Positions 9,421-19,285 of a stretch of 64,000 nucleotides of DNA are shown here, piece by piece (positions within the stretch are counted from its first letter, which is position 1; the number at the start of each line of letters is the position of its first letter). This DNA is from Emiliania huxleyi CCMP1516 (Eukaryota > Haptophyta > Isochrysidales > Noelaerhabdaceae), in the NCBI RefSeq assembly GCF_000372725.1, contig NW_005201732.1, positions 66,098-130,097 on the forward strand, read 5' to 3'. The notes under the pieces are model-generated. The model was not told the origin of the DNA and made no database searches. It saw nothing but the letters and a program-made list of their open reading frames with translations. A program made the position numbers and the translations under genes.

Positions 9421-9762
9421 ATGGGAGCCCCCCCCCTACTCTTTGCGCCCGAGATCACAGTGGGAGTCAGAAATGTGGTCCTTGCGCGAGGGGAGCTAGA
9501 TAAACTCGAGGGGCCAAATTATGCCGCGAGGAGGGCGGAGTTACGTAGAGAGGCGAGAGAAGCAGCGAGAGCAAGGCAGACGGCAGCGGCGTCTCAGAAC
9601 GAGGCCGAGGAGAGCGATGAGTCAGAGGATGAAACAGCAGGAGAGAGAACGAGGACGAGAGTGGGAAGAACGCGAGGTGGCATGAAGGTTGCTGCGAGAA
9701 TTGGTGAGAAACTGCGAAGAGAGATAGGAAGTGGTAGACGCCCGAGGGTGGGCGACGGCTAG
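9421..9762 (+). CDS. Charged small ORF ending in RRPRVGDG; retroelement-like repeat
   Basis: An ATG-started frame of 113 residues, Arg/Glu-rich and helix-prone, ending IGEKLRREIGSGRRPRVGDG. The last part and the DNA after it (to about 9870: CTCTCCTTAAATCCCCTT, then GTTTGTCTGTTTTCTG and a pyrimidine tail) recur at 50975-51170, and in reverse near 47145-47340. The protein is therefore probably the C-terminal remnant of a repeat-encoded protein rather than a host gene. No domain recognised. Confidence 0.4.
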   Translation: MGAPPLLFAPEITVGVRNVVLARGELDKLEGPNYAARRAELRREAREAARARQTAAASQNEAEESDESEDETAGERTRTRVGRTRGGMKVAARIGEKLRREIGSGRRPRVGDG

Positions 9763-9870
9763 CAGACCGCACTCTCCTCTCTCGTCTTCTCTCCTTAAAT
9801 CCCCTTCTTTTTTTATATTCGTTTGGTTTGTCTGTTTTCTGTTACTTTCTCTTTCTTAAAGAACCCTTTT
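9690..9870 (+). repeat. Copy of a dispersed family with TTTC-rich 3' tail
   Basis: Shared with 34020-34112 (-), 47145-47460 (-, two copies), 50975-51170 (+) and 51330-51415 (+). The order is: coding end for RRPRVG, ACACTCCTCTCCTTAA, AATCCCTGTG, then GTTGTCTGTTTTCTTTCTTT. A coding end followed by a short 3' UTR and a simple-sequence tail is what a non-LTR retrotransposon leaves. No reverse transcriptase is present in the window. Confidence 0.55.
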
Positions 9871-10045
9871 TTCCAGTGTATGTGGCTCTTACTAACATAC
9901 CCGAGTTTTTCTAAGCACTAATACCGCGAAGCGAAGATAAAAAAGAAATTCGGCGTCCAAGAATTCATTGTCCCGCATCCTCTACAAAGACCTAAAGTCC
10001 TTACCCCGCCGAGACCGTACCCAGGCTTTCATCGTAAGAGACCTC

Positions 10046-10636
10046 CTAGGATGGCAGTAGCCGCATGCGCACCAACCGCTCCATCAGCTCGGGCAGGTCG
10101 GCTGTAGCGCTCGGCCGGACCTTGCGCCAACCAACGACGCGTTCGCACAGCCTCCACGCCCACCGCTGCGAGGACCACCGCGTGGCGTCGGCCCATGTTG
10201 CCAACGTGCCGCCTGCTGCGGCCGCGACGGCTTGTGCGCGCTCGTAGCCGGCTGCATGCTCGTCGTCGCCACTTTCGAAGACCAGCACAGCCGCACGGCG
10301 AAAGCCATGGATTGCGTACACGGGGAAGGCGTGCGTCGCAGTCTGGTAGCACCGCAGCAGCTTTGTGCGGCTGTCATCCTCCGCACTCAAGCCATCAACG
10401 CACACCATGGGAGGCCAGATTATCTGCAGCAGATCTTGGCTCGACCCTGCCTGGGACACCCCCGTCGTGGCCATCGCGTGCACCATCTCCGACTCGCTTC
10501 CGATGGCGGCGAGGTGAGCCTCGTTCGCCGAGGCCCGTTTTCGATGCTTTATGCTGAGGGCCGCAGTGCCTGGCTTTTTGATTCTGCGCTTCCGCTCGAT
10601 ATCCGCAGCCTTGCCTTGTTTGCGCTTTCGTGCCAT
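10046..10636 (-). CDS. XS-domain-like protein (SGS3-type RNA-binding fold)
   Basis: 196 residues from the ATG at 10636. The N terminus is very basic (MARKRKQGK, then RKRRIKK), a likely nuclear signal. From about residue 75 the order IIWPPMVCVDG, then HGFRRAAVLVFESG, then GYERAQAV and LATWADATRW follows the XS domain known from plant SGS3 and rice gene X (pattern WPPMV, G-x-R-x-x-x-V-x-x-F, A-x-W). SGS3 stabilises RNA for RNA-dependent RNA polymerase in gene silencing. The match is by eye and about 100 residues long. The frame is open farther upstream to 10939, but that part overlaps a CGCTGTGGACGCGTGTATCC direct repeat and looks non-coding, so I chose the internal ATG. A role in RNA silencing is inference. 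Confidence 0.5.
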   Translation of the reverse strand: MARKRKQGKAADIERKRRIKKPGTAALSIKHRKRASANEAHLAAIGSESEMVHAMATTGVSQAGSSQDLLQIIWPPMVCVDGLSAEDDSRTKLLRCYQTATHAFPVYAIHGFRRAAVLVFESGDDEHAAGYERAQAVAAAAGGTLATWADATRWSSQRWAWRLCERVVGWRKVRPSATADLPELMERLVRMRLLPS

Positions 10637-11074
10637 CGACTGCGCTGGTGTAAGATCGGCCGCCTCCGCTCGACCCTGCCACACCACGCCGAGGCCCACG
10701 CGCGCACGTCGGGGATACTCGCGCGTGTATCCTCCCGCTGTGGACGCGTGTATCCTCCGCTCGACCCTCCCGCTGTGGACGCGTGTGGCGGTCCGCGTAC
10801 GCGGCAGCAACTCCCAACCAGCCGTCCCCCCCCTAAAGCAAAGGAGAAACGAGCGCTCAGACGGACCTGCGCTCCCTCGTGTGCCTGCCGGGTTCTCTCC
10901 TGCTTTCTGGCGCATCCCACCGTCCACCCCATGCGCCACCTGTGTCCTGTTTGCATTTTTTGTGTGCCGCCACGCCCGAAGCCCTGGGCTTCCGGGTTCC
11001 GGCCTCTGCGTGCGGCGATTCTTTCATGAGGCCCTCAATAGATCAATTTATGAAGGCAAAACAATGCAGAAACG

Positions 11075-12938
11075 ATGTCGGAGAAAAGAAACTTCAAACC
11101 CAACCCGAGGTCTGCCTCCCGCCTCCTGGCCTCCCGACTGCCACCCATGACTCCCGACCTCTGCTTCGAGCCCTCCGACTCGCTCCCGCCTAGCCGTTAC
11201 GTGCTGCTCGTGTCCGGCACGATGAGCCCTCCGCACGTTGGTCACGTGCGCCTTGGCCTGTCCGCGGCCGCCGCGCTGCGAGCCGACGGCCACTCGGTCG
11301 ACGCCATCTGCTTCCTTCCAGTCCACGACAACTACCTCTGCAACAAGGCGCGATGCGCCTCGCAAGCCGCTGCCCGCCGTCATCGTCGCCACATCCATGT
11401 CGTTGCCATCGCCCACAGGTGGCCGCCAAGTGCTCGTCCGGCGCGAGCGGTGCCGACCTGCTGGCCTTCCCGATGTGCGACCGCTGCCTTCTGCTGCGGG
11501 CGCTACTGGCGCGCGAGGCAGCCGGCGAGCTGCTCTCGCGCTGCCACGTCCTCGAGTACGAGCACTCGTGCGGCGGTTCCCTCCTCGAGCCATCGCCCGG
11601 CTACTGGGTGCCGCTCCCGCCCGTCCGCGGGGCCGCCCGCCCGCCCGCCCGCCCGCCCGCACCGTCTCCGGGGGCCCGCCGCCCGCACCGCCGCCGCNNN
11701 NNNNNNNNNNNNNNNNNNNNNNNNNNNNNNNNNNNNNNNNNNNNNNNNNNNNNNNNNNNNNNNNNNNNNNNNNNNNNNNNNNNNNNNNNNNNNNNNNACG
11801 TCCGCCCTCGCCGCCACCCAAACCGCCACCGCCACCTCGCCTTCGCCCTCGCCGTGTCTCGTCGCCCTCGCACGGCAGGCCGACTCCCATTTTGTATTGA
11901 GTTGTTTGGTCTTGCATCACATCCGACAGGCATGGCCTCGTGGAACGCGCCGGAGAAGCTGCTGCAGCAGACCGACCTGGTGCTGCTCGGGCGCGGAACG
12001 GGCTCGGTGCAGGCGCGCGCGCGGGCGAGAGACGCAGAGAAGCCCTTCCCCCCGGGAAGCTTCCCAGACATGTCCTCGCCGCGCCTCGGACCAGGTGGGC
12101 GAGGCGCCCTCCGCGCTCCTCAGCGCGCTGCGCCGGCTCGAGGTCGCGCGCGCCGCCTCCATGAGCCCTCTTTGAACCATCCCCTCTCTGAGCCATCCCC
12201 GAACCTTCCCTGCGCCCGACCTCGAGGTGCGCGCCCCGCTACCCGTGCTCAGCGGCAGGCGCGAGCTGCTCGGTGGCTCGAGCGGCAGCTTTGTCCGCCG
12301 CGCCGCCACAGGCGAGGGCTGCCCTCCTCCTCCCCCTGGCCCTGCCCTCCTCCTCCCGCCGCCCGCCGACGGCACGTCCACGACACGCCCCCGCGGCACG
12401 TGCCGTCAGGCGAGGGCACACTCTTCTTGCTGCCCGCGCTCGAGGGGGGCGACGAGGCGCGGCATCCCCGCCGCCCTCCTCCCTCCTCCTCCCTCCTCCC
12501 CGTCCCTCCTCCCTCCTCCCCGTCCCTCCTCCCTCCCGCAGCCCACGGGGGCGGCCGCTCTGCCATCTCCTTGCTGCCCCATCTCTCTTCCGAGTCGCCG
12601 CGGCTGCACCGACCCTCCTCTGCCACACTCCTCTGCGCGCCACACTCCTCTGCACTCCTCTGCACCCCTCTGCGCAGGACCTCAGCTCGACGGCCGTCCG
12701 AGAGGCCCTCGCGGCGGGGGAGAGCGCGAACGGCGGCGGCGGCGGCGCTGCTGCGGGCGGCGGGTGCGGGGGGAGGGAGGCGCCCGACGAGACGCTACGC
12801 CGGCACGGCTACCCGGCGGGGGACGCTTGCGTCGAGACGCTCCGCCGGGTAGTCGCGGCGGGGGCGGGGGCGGTCGAGGCGATGCGCGCCGAGGGGAAGG
12901 GGCGCGGTGAGTGGCTCCGCCCCGACGACACGCGCTGA
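11075..12938 (+). CDS. NMN/NaMN adenylyltransferase-like protein, split by introns and an assembly gap
   Basis: Exon 1 encodes LLVSGTMSPPHVGHVRLG with the HxGH nucleotide-binding motif and FLPVHDNYLCNK. A GC donor after NK leads to the exon starting VAAKCSSGASG. After the N gap, SWNAPEKLLQQTDLVLLGRG fits the family's central part. The last exon has LSSTAVREAL, the ISSTxxR motif of the nucleotidyltransferase alpha/beta-phosphodiesterase superfamily, and ends at TGA 12938. The expected reaction is adenylyl transfer to make NAD(+) or its nicotinate form. Exon limits in the middle (12060-12670) are uncertain and the gap may hide coding sequence. The start could be the ATG at 11075 or at 11147. 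Other members of the superfamily are possible. Confidence 0.65.
11698..11797. other. Assembly gap (100 N)
   Basis: Exactly 100 N, the usual placeholder for a gap of unknown size. It lies in a CCCG-rich intron-like stretch of the adenylyltransferase-like gene. Confidence 1.
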
Positions 12939-13179
12939 TGAGGCTTGAGGGATATACTCACTGGCGAGGAGTCGCCAGCCGTCTTGGTTGCGGCGATTTG
13001 CTCGCGTATATTGTCTATTGACATCTCTTCAGCTCTCACAAAAAGAAGGACCCGGCGCGCGGCGGCCGGCGCGCGGCGGCTTCAGAGCCAGAAAGCGGTC
13101 AGAAGAAAACGCGCACCGCGCCGCCGCGTCTTTGAGAGCATCAGGACCCGAAGGCGGCCGACTTCGGCACCTCCGAAAA

Positions 13180-16100
13180 ATGTCGTCTGACTTTGCAAAC
13201 CCTGGCTCTAAGCCTGGACTCGAGATCTGGCGTATCGAGAGTCTGGCTGCCGTGCCGCTGCCCGCCAAGGATTTCGGAACGTTCTATGATGGCGATTCGT
13301 ACCTTGTGCTCAAGACGACCGAGACCACGGGCGGCAAATACGTGTACGACCTCTTCTTCTGGCTCGGCAGCGAGTCGAGCCAGGACGAGCAGGGCGCCGC
13401 CGCCTACAAGGCCGTCGAGCTCGATGACCTTCTTGGCGGCGCGCCTGTGCAGGTCCGCCTCGGCCCATAATGCTTCGGCCTCAAGCCGCTCCCTTGTTGC
13501 CCACACCGGCGATCGCACCGCTGCCGCCTCAACTCTCGCCGCCGCTGTCGCCCTCTTACGGGCCACCGCCCTCACCCTCGCCCGCCTCTCCCTCTCTCCC
13601 TCCTCCAGCCTCACGCCCCTCCTCTCTCTGCCCGGCCGCAGCACCGAGAGGTGCAGGACTGCGAGTCGGACTCGTTCCTCGGATGCTTCAAGAAGATCTC
13701 GTACGAGAAGGGCGGAGTCAAGTCCGGCTTCCGAAAGGCAGCCTCTCTCACCGCCGCCGCACCGCCTCGTCCACCGCCAACGCCGCCACCCTGGGCGCCA
13801 CTGGCCACCGCCAGCGCCGCCGCCGCCGCCGCTCCCTCCCCTAGCCGCCACTGCCGCCTCCTAACGCCTCGCGGCGACGCAGGTGGAGCGGGACGTGTAC
13901 GAGACGCGCTTGCTGCACGTCAAGGGCACGACGGTCGCCCTCGCAGGCGATGCCTGTGGCGCAGCGCCGTGACGCTCTCTCTTTGCTCTTGCGCGTAGGC
14001 TCGCGTACCGTGCGCATCAAGCCGGTCGCCATCGACCACACGACCCTCAACGCAGGCGCCTCCTTGGAGATGGAGAGCGGTGCCCCGAGAGTGCGTCGAG
14101 GTGTGGAGCCGGTCACCACTCGCTCCCTCCTCGAGCGCAGGCGACGTCTTCGTCCTCGACGCCGGACTGTCCATCTACCTGTGGAACGGCTCCGGAGCAT
14201 CGCACAAGGAGAAAGCCAAGGGTCTCGAGGCGCGCCCCCCGCCCCCCCGCCCCTCAACGCTTGGCACGCTGCCTCTGCCTCCCTCTCTCACCGCCTCCCC
14301 CTCTCCCCGCCGCCTCGCAGGTCGCCCTCGCCATCAAGGACGACGAGCGCGGCGGCCGCGCCAAGCTGACGGCGTGCGACCAAGGCGCGTGCGCCGCCCG
14401 ACGAGGCGCTCGGCAGCACTCCCTGGTGAGGGCGGCCGGTCGCTGCTTGTGTCAGGCGCCGAGGAGGCCGCCTTTTGGGAGGCGCTCGGCGGGCAGGGGC
14501 CGGTGGCGGCGGCGACACCGGACGACTCGCCGACCGGAAGCTCCAAGGGAGCGCTCAAGCTGGTGCACGAGATCGCGCGAGATCGACGCGTCCGGAGCAC
14601 CCGGGAGTGTGCGAGTGTACGGGTGTACGGGTTTGCTCTAGGTGCGGGTGTCGGACGCCTCCGGCTCGCTCAGCACGACCGAGGTTGCGTGCGGCGACAC
14701 GCTCGAGCGGTCGATGCTCGACTCGAAGGACGTCTTCATCGTGGACAACGAGGCGGCCGCTTCTCTCCCCGCACCTCCTCCCCCCACACTCGAGCCCCCC
14801 CGCCCCTCACCCCCCCTCACCCTCACCCTCTCACCCTCCCCCTCTCCCCCTCCCCCTCACCGCCCAGGCGGAGGTCTTTGTGTGGGTTGGCAAGGAGGCG
14901 ACGGCGGACGAGAAGAAGGGCGGCATGGAGACGGGAGTCAAGTACACCGCAGGCCGGCCCAAGGGCGTGCGCGTCACAAAGGTGAGCGAGGGGGCGGAGC
15001 CCGCGCTCTTCAAGTCGCTCTTCAAGTCGTGGAAGCCCCCCGCCACGCCGGCCGACTTCTCGATGGTCGGCCGCAGCGGCAACGTCGCGCAGGCGACCGC
15101 GCAGGCCTCCGCCGCCGACCTCGCAAAGGGCATGTCGGACTGCTCCTTCGGGGAGAGCGAGGACGTGGCCGACGACGGCTCCGGCAAGACGGAGATGTTC
15201 CGCATCGAGGACTCTCCCGCCGCGCGCCCTCGCCGCCCGGGGCAGGGAGCCCCCCTGAGGCTTCTCGGAGCCTTGCTGTATAGGACTTCGAGCCCGTACC
15301 AGTCGACCGGGCGACCTACGGGCAGTTCTTCGCCGGCGACTCGTACATCGTCAAGTACACGTACCTCTCGAGCGGACGCGAGGCGACGCTCCTCTACTTT
15401 TGGCTCGGGAAGGACTCGACGACCGACGAGCAGGGCGCGGCCGCGCTGCACGCCAAGCAGATGGACGACAACCTTGGCGGGCAGGCGACGCAGGTGCGCG
15501 TGACGATGGGCAAGGAGCCGCCCCACTTGGTGCGGCTGTTTGGCGGCAAGCTGGTGGTGCACAGCGGCGGGCGCGCCTCGGGCTTCAAGAACAAGGGCGA
15601 CGAGGACTCGTACGACGAGGATGGCGTGGCGCTCTACCACGTCAAGGGCTTCGGCGGCGCGGACAGCACGAAGGCGGCGCAGGTTGCCGAGGTGGCCACC
15701 AGCCTCAACTCTGGCGACTGCTTCGTGCTGCTCACGCCGGCGGCGGCCTTCCTGTGGGCCGGCAACGGCGCCAACGAGACGGAGAAGGCGACGGCGCAGG
15801 CGGTCTGCGGCGTCCTCAAGCAGGGCCGCAAGCTACAGGAGGTTGCCGAGGGGGGGGAGCCGGACGCATTCTGGGAGGCGCTCGGCGGGAAGGGCGAGCA
15901 CCCTCTCGCCGCTCGAGGCCTCGGCCGAGACGCGTCCGTGACGCGTCCCTGACGCGTCCCCAGGCGAGTACCCTTCGAGCTCCGTCCTTCCCGAGCCGGA
16001 CCGGCCCGCACGGCTCTTCCTCTGCTCGAACGCGACGGGCGCCTTCAAGGCGGGAGACGCGCGAGACTCGCCGAGATCGCTCGAGACTGCCCCGAGGCGA

Positions 16101-16655
16101 CCCCAAGGCGCATCTCCCTCCAGGTGGAGCCGCTCGCGCATTTCTCGCAGTCCGACCTCGAGGAGGGGGACGTGTACCTCCTCGACGTCGGCAACGCCGT
16201 CTTCGTGTGGGTCGGGTCCGAGGCGAACGAACTCGAGAAGGGCATGGCGGCGGAGACGGCCGCGTCGTACGTGGCGTTGGAGGGGTACTCGGCCGACACG
16301 GCCGTGCTCACGGTCAAGTCGGGCTCCGAGCCGCCCATCTTCACCTCGCACTTCCTCGGCTGGGACGCGTCCCGGGTGCACAGCTCAACCTCGGCGCAAT
16401 CTCGACGTGGCGACAGGCGCGTCTCTGACGCCGCCCACGGCACGCCACTCAGGCGAAGGTCTTTCTCGACCCCTACGAGGCGAAGCTGGCCAAGGCGATG
16501 GCGGAGCAGGAGGCGGCGCAGGCGGCGGAGGAGGAGGCGCGCGCAGCCTCCGCCGCCGCAAAGGCGGACGCCGTCGCGAAGGCCGAGGCCGAGCGCGCCT
16601 CCAAGGCCTCGTCGGGGGCGCCGGACGGCGACCCGTTTGAGGACGACGAGCCGGA

Positions 16656-16690
<35 letters not shown>

Positions 16691-17021
16691 AGAAGCAGCC
16701 GACGCCAGCGGATGGAGGGTACGTCGACCTCGAGACGCTCAAGAGCAGCCCGCCGGACTACGTCGACCCGTCGCGCAAGGAGGACTACCTCTCCGACGCC
16801 GACTTCGAGGCGGCCTTCAAGTGCTCGCGCGCCGACTTCAAGGCGCGAGATCGCGGGGCTCCCTCTGCCTCTCTGTGTCGCTCGCCCCCTCCCCCCTCTC
16901 GCGGGCAATCCCACAGCCCTGCCGGAGGCGGCACAGAGCCCCCCCCCCTTGCCCCCTCCCCCCGCAGGTGCTCAAGGGCTGGAAGCAGCAGAACCTCAAG
17001 AAGGCGTGCGGCCTCTTCTGA
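13180..17021 (+). CDS. Villin-type actin-binding protein (gelsolin repeats plus headpiece)
   Basis: Multi-exon gene from ATG 13180 to TGA 17019-17021. Exons spell out successive gelsolin-like repeats: IWRIESLAAVPLP and FFWLGSESSQDE (first), IKPVAIDHTTLNAGDVFVLD and IYLWNG (second), VFIVDN and VFVWVGKEATADE (third), YFWLGKDSTTDEQGA (fourth), SGDCFVLLTPAAAFLWAGNG (fifth), DVYLLDVGNAVFVWVG (sixth). A Glu/Ala- and Pro-rich linker follows, then a headpiece: YLSDADFEAAF, WKQQNLKKACGLF. Villins sever, cap and bundle actin in a calcium-dependent way. Many introns have GC donors (after CGAAAG, GTCAAGG, AACGCAG, CTCGAG, CCAAG), each restoring the family pattern. One intron near 15925-15960 has 11-nt repeats. 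Confidence in the family is high, in individual exon edges moderate. Confidence 0.85.
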
Positions 17022-17693
17022 GCCGGCAGCCGGCGCAGACACGCACCGCGCGAGGCTCGATTTCGAGGGGGTGTTCCTAGCTACCATCGTTCGCCCTCCT
17101 TCCATGTCATGCGCGCGCGATTTGGTCCCGCCCCGTCGTCGCGGATTGTGTATAGCGGCCCAGGGCCGTCGATGCGTCACAAACGCACGGTCTGCGGTCT
17201 ATCACGCTGCACGCCGAGGCCCATTGACTGAGAGGTCTTTGGCGAGCTTTGAGCTTAAATGAGCGTGTGACGCACGCGTACGGGGGGACTTAAAGCCGTA
17301 CTCGTGTCTCTCCTTCGCCGTTTCTCGCAGCGCTTTCTCCACCGACGTGTGTATATACATATCGAGACTAGAGAGATGATATGTGATATCCCCTATAGTA
17401 ACGCCCTATACCCCTGAGGCCTACGCGCTACGCCTACGGCTTTACTGGCAACTCCAACTGGAGGCCACGTAGGGCTACCGTAGGGATGTACGGCTTTACG
17501 CCCCGTGTGTATCCGACTGCGGCTCCGTGTGTATCCGAGCGCTCACCGGGACACCGGTCACCGCTCACCGCTCAGCCTCAGGTGTCAGGACGTGTGACGT
17601 ACAAAAAAAACGTCCAAGTTTCATGAGACACATGACTCTCTCAACGCCGCACATAAGATCTTTCCCCCCCAAACACAAAGAGCACAAGCATGA
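17022..17693. other. Intergenic, no gene seen
   Basis: Contains the villin 3' flank and short imperfect repeats (GTGTGTATCCGA twice near 17508-17540, CTACGGCTTTAC twice near 17435-17500). No protein-like frame or inverted repeat stands out. Confidence 0.4.
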
Positions 17694-18422
17694 TCAGAGC
17701 GCGAGAGAGGGTGGAGTGGCGTAGGAGGATCCTCTTCTGATACAATTTGGGCGGCCAGCCTGGCCGGGGACGCGGCCCTCTTTGGCGGCGTTTGCGTGCC
17801 GCCGCTCCCGCTGCTTCTGGCTCTTGCGGCTGACGGGCTTCTCCCTGCCAACCTCGTCCTCGCCTCCTCGAGCTCCAGGGGCGTCTGCAGGCTGCTGGGC
17901 GGTTAGGAGGTGGAGGAGCGCCCACGCTCCCGCCTCATGCTGCGCCCGCTTGGGGCGGCCAGCCTGGCCGGGGACGCGGCCTGCCGCCACGGCCGCGGCG
18001 TGCCGCTGCTCCCTGCGCCGCTCGACATCGACCTTTGCTTTGGCTTTCTTCCGCCGGGCCTCCTCCTCTGCGCCCTCCTCGTCTGTGCCCTCCTGCTCCT
18101 CCCCGTCAAAAGTCTCGGAGGCTCCCGCGCCTCCCTCCGGCTGTGCCAGACGCTCGCCGCTCTTGATGAAGTTTGGGTTGCCAACCTGGCCGGGCACGCG
18201 GCCCTCTTTGACGGCTTTTGCGTGCCGCCGCTCCCGCCGCTTCTGGACCTTGCGGCTGAGGCGCTTCTTTTCGTCCTCGGGTCTCATCCTGGCCTCATCC
18301 TGGCCCGCCTCACCCTCCTCCTGCTGCTGCTCGGGCGGCGGCGCGGCGGCGACGAACTGCGCAAATGCAACGCGCTCCGAGCTGGAGAGAGCGAGGAAGG
18401 CACGCTTTGCCTGGTCAAGCAT
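17694..18422 (-). CDS. Small basic protein with three RVPGQ repeats
   Basis: From the ATG at 18422 (MLDQAKRAFLAL) to the stop at 17694, about 242 residues, no intron. Three copies of a ~22-residue unit occur: RRERRHAKAVKEGRVPGQ, RRREQRHAAAVAAGRVPGQ and RERRHANAAKEGRVPGQ, each followed by VGNPN, AGRPK or AGRPN. Between them are acidic spacers (EEQEGTDEEGAEEEA). The GRP tripeptide after a basic helix is reminiscent of AT-hook-like DNA-binding motifs, but the match is too short to claim it. The frame is open farther upstream to 18539, over a copy of the AAATTCTTT motif, so I took the downstream ATG. Function unknown. Confidence 0.55.
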   Translation of the reverse strand: MLDQAKRAFLALSSSERVAFAQFVAAAPPPEQQQEEGEAGQDEARMRPEDEKKRLSRKVQKRRERRHAKAVKEGRVPGQVGNPNFIKSGERLAQPEGGAGASETFDGEEQEGTDEEGAEEEARRKKAKAKVDVERRREQRHAAAVAAGRVPGQAGRPKRAQHEAGAWALLHLLTAQQPADAPGARGGEDEVGREKPVSRKSQKQRERRHANAAKEGRVPGQAGRPNCIRRGSSYATPPSLAL

Positions 18423-18436
18423 GCCAAGCTCCGAGG

Positions 18437-18455
18437 CCTCGAAAAAGAATTTAAA
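18437..18455 (-). promoter_or_regulatory. AAATTCTTTT motif upstream of the repeat-protein gene
   Basis: On the minus strand the bases read TTTAAATTCTTTTTCGAGGC, ending about 15-20 nt upstream of the ATG at 18422. Same sense-oriented motif as at 31533-31548, 41687-41699, 47588-47601 and 51811-51822. Confidence 0.4.
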
Positions 18456-18679
18456 CCTGCAATTCTCGCTCACAGACACAGGACTTGATCGTCCTACAAG
18501 ATCCTGCTTGTGCAGGTGGGGACCCTGTCCTTCTCCCACCCCTCGTTTGGCGTGTCCGTTGTATTTATTTATTTATTACACAGGACTTAAACAAAACTCC
18601 AAGTGCTCCAAAACAACTCTCTCTCACAGCACACAGGCTCGACACAGGTGCGAACTGGCGCGTGCTAGTACCACCTCTT

Positions 18680-18795
18680 GAAAAAAAAAGAATTCTTGAC
18701 AAGAACTGCACGACACTGGGCACGGGACTGGCGCGCACTGGCACTAACAACACAGGTACGATAGCGCGCCTCGTGAGAAAGAATTTTACTAGTCG
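18680..18795 (-). repeat. Copy of the GCGCGCCAGT / AATTCTTT module
   Basis: On the minus strand: GTAAAATTCTTTCTC, then GTACCTGTGTT, TTAGTGCCAGTGCGCGCCAG, TCCCGTGCCCAGTGTCGTGC, and then AAGAATTCTTTTT. This is the same order as at 51730-51823. It lies about 270 bp upstream of the gene starting at 18422. Confidence 0.6.
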
Positions 18796-19029
18796 CTCAG
18801 GACGGTCCGGCACTACAAATGTATGTACTGACTGCCAGTCCCGTACCCGTTGTGCGTTGAAGCGTTGTCCGAAAGAAGAATTCAAAGGGGAAAGCTTGCC
18901 GGCTTGCCTGTTTCAAGCACACACTGGCACGACAAGGAAAGAAGAAAATACAGTCTACAAGCATGCCCATTCCTGTCCTCGACCCAGCCCGCACGCTAGC
19001 TTGGGATGTCCGCTTTCTTTCTTTCTTTT

Positions 19030-19285
19030 AGGCAGGGGACTAGCGCGCACTGGCACTAACACAGGTACACCACGGGAGAAGAACTCAGCGCGTGCGCACA
19101 GCACTCGACAGCACTCGAAGGCGTCGAGGTGGGCGAGGGGGGGGGGGGGGGGCAGTCGCCCCGGCCCCTCACCGACCGTTCCGACAGCGACACACCCCGG
19201 CACCCCCGACGCCCCCCCCGGCAAAGAAGAATTTTATCCACCGCGACACTGGGCACGTGACTGGCGCGCACTAACACAACATGCA
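19030..19285 (-). repeat. Two more copies of the GCGCGCCAGT module
   Basis: Minus-strand copies at about 19030-19075 (GTACCTGTGTTAGTGCCAGT, ending GCGCGCTAGTCCC) and about 19224-19280 (TTAGTGCGCGCCAGTCACGT, CCCAGTGTCG, then ATAAAATTCTTCTT). Between them is a long G run at 19137-19152. No gene start is evident directly downstream of these two. Confidence 0.55.

Noticed and set aside
11698..11797. Sequence feature in the N run
   Set aside because: It is an assembly gap placeholder of unknown true size.
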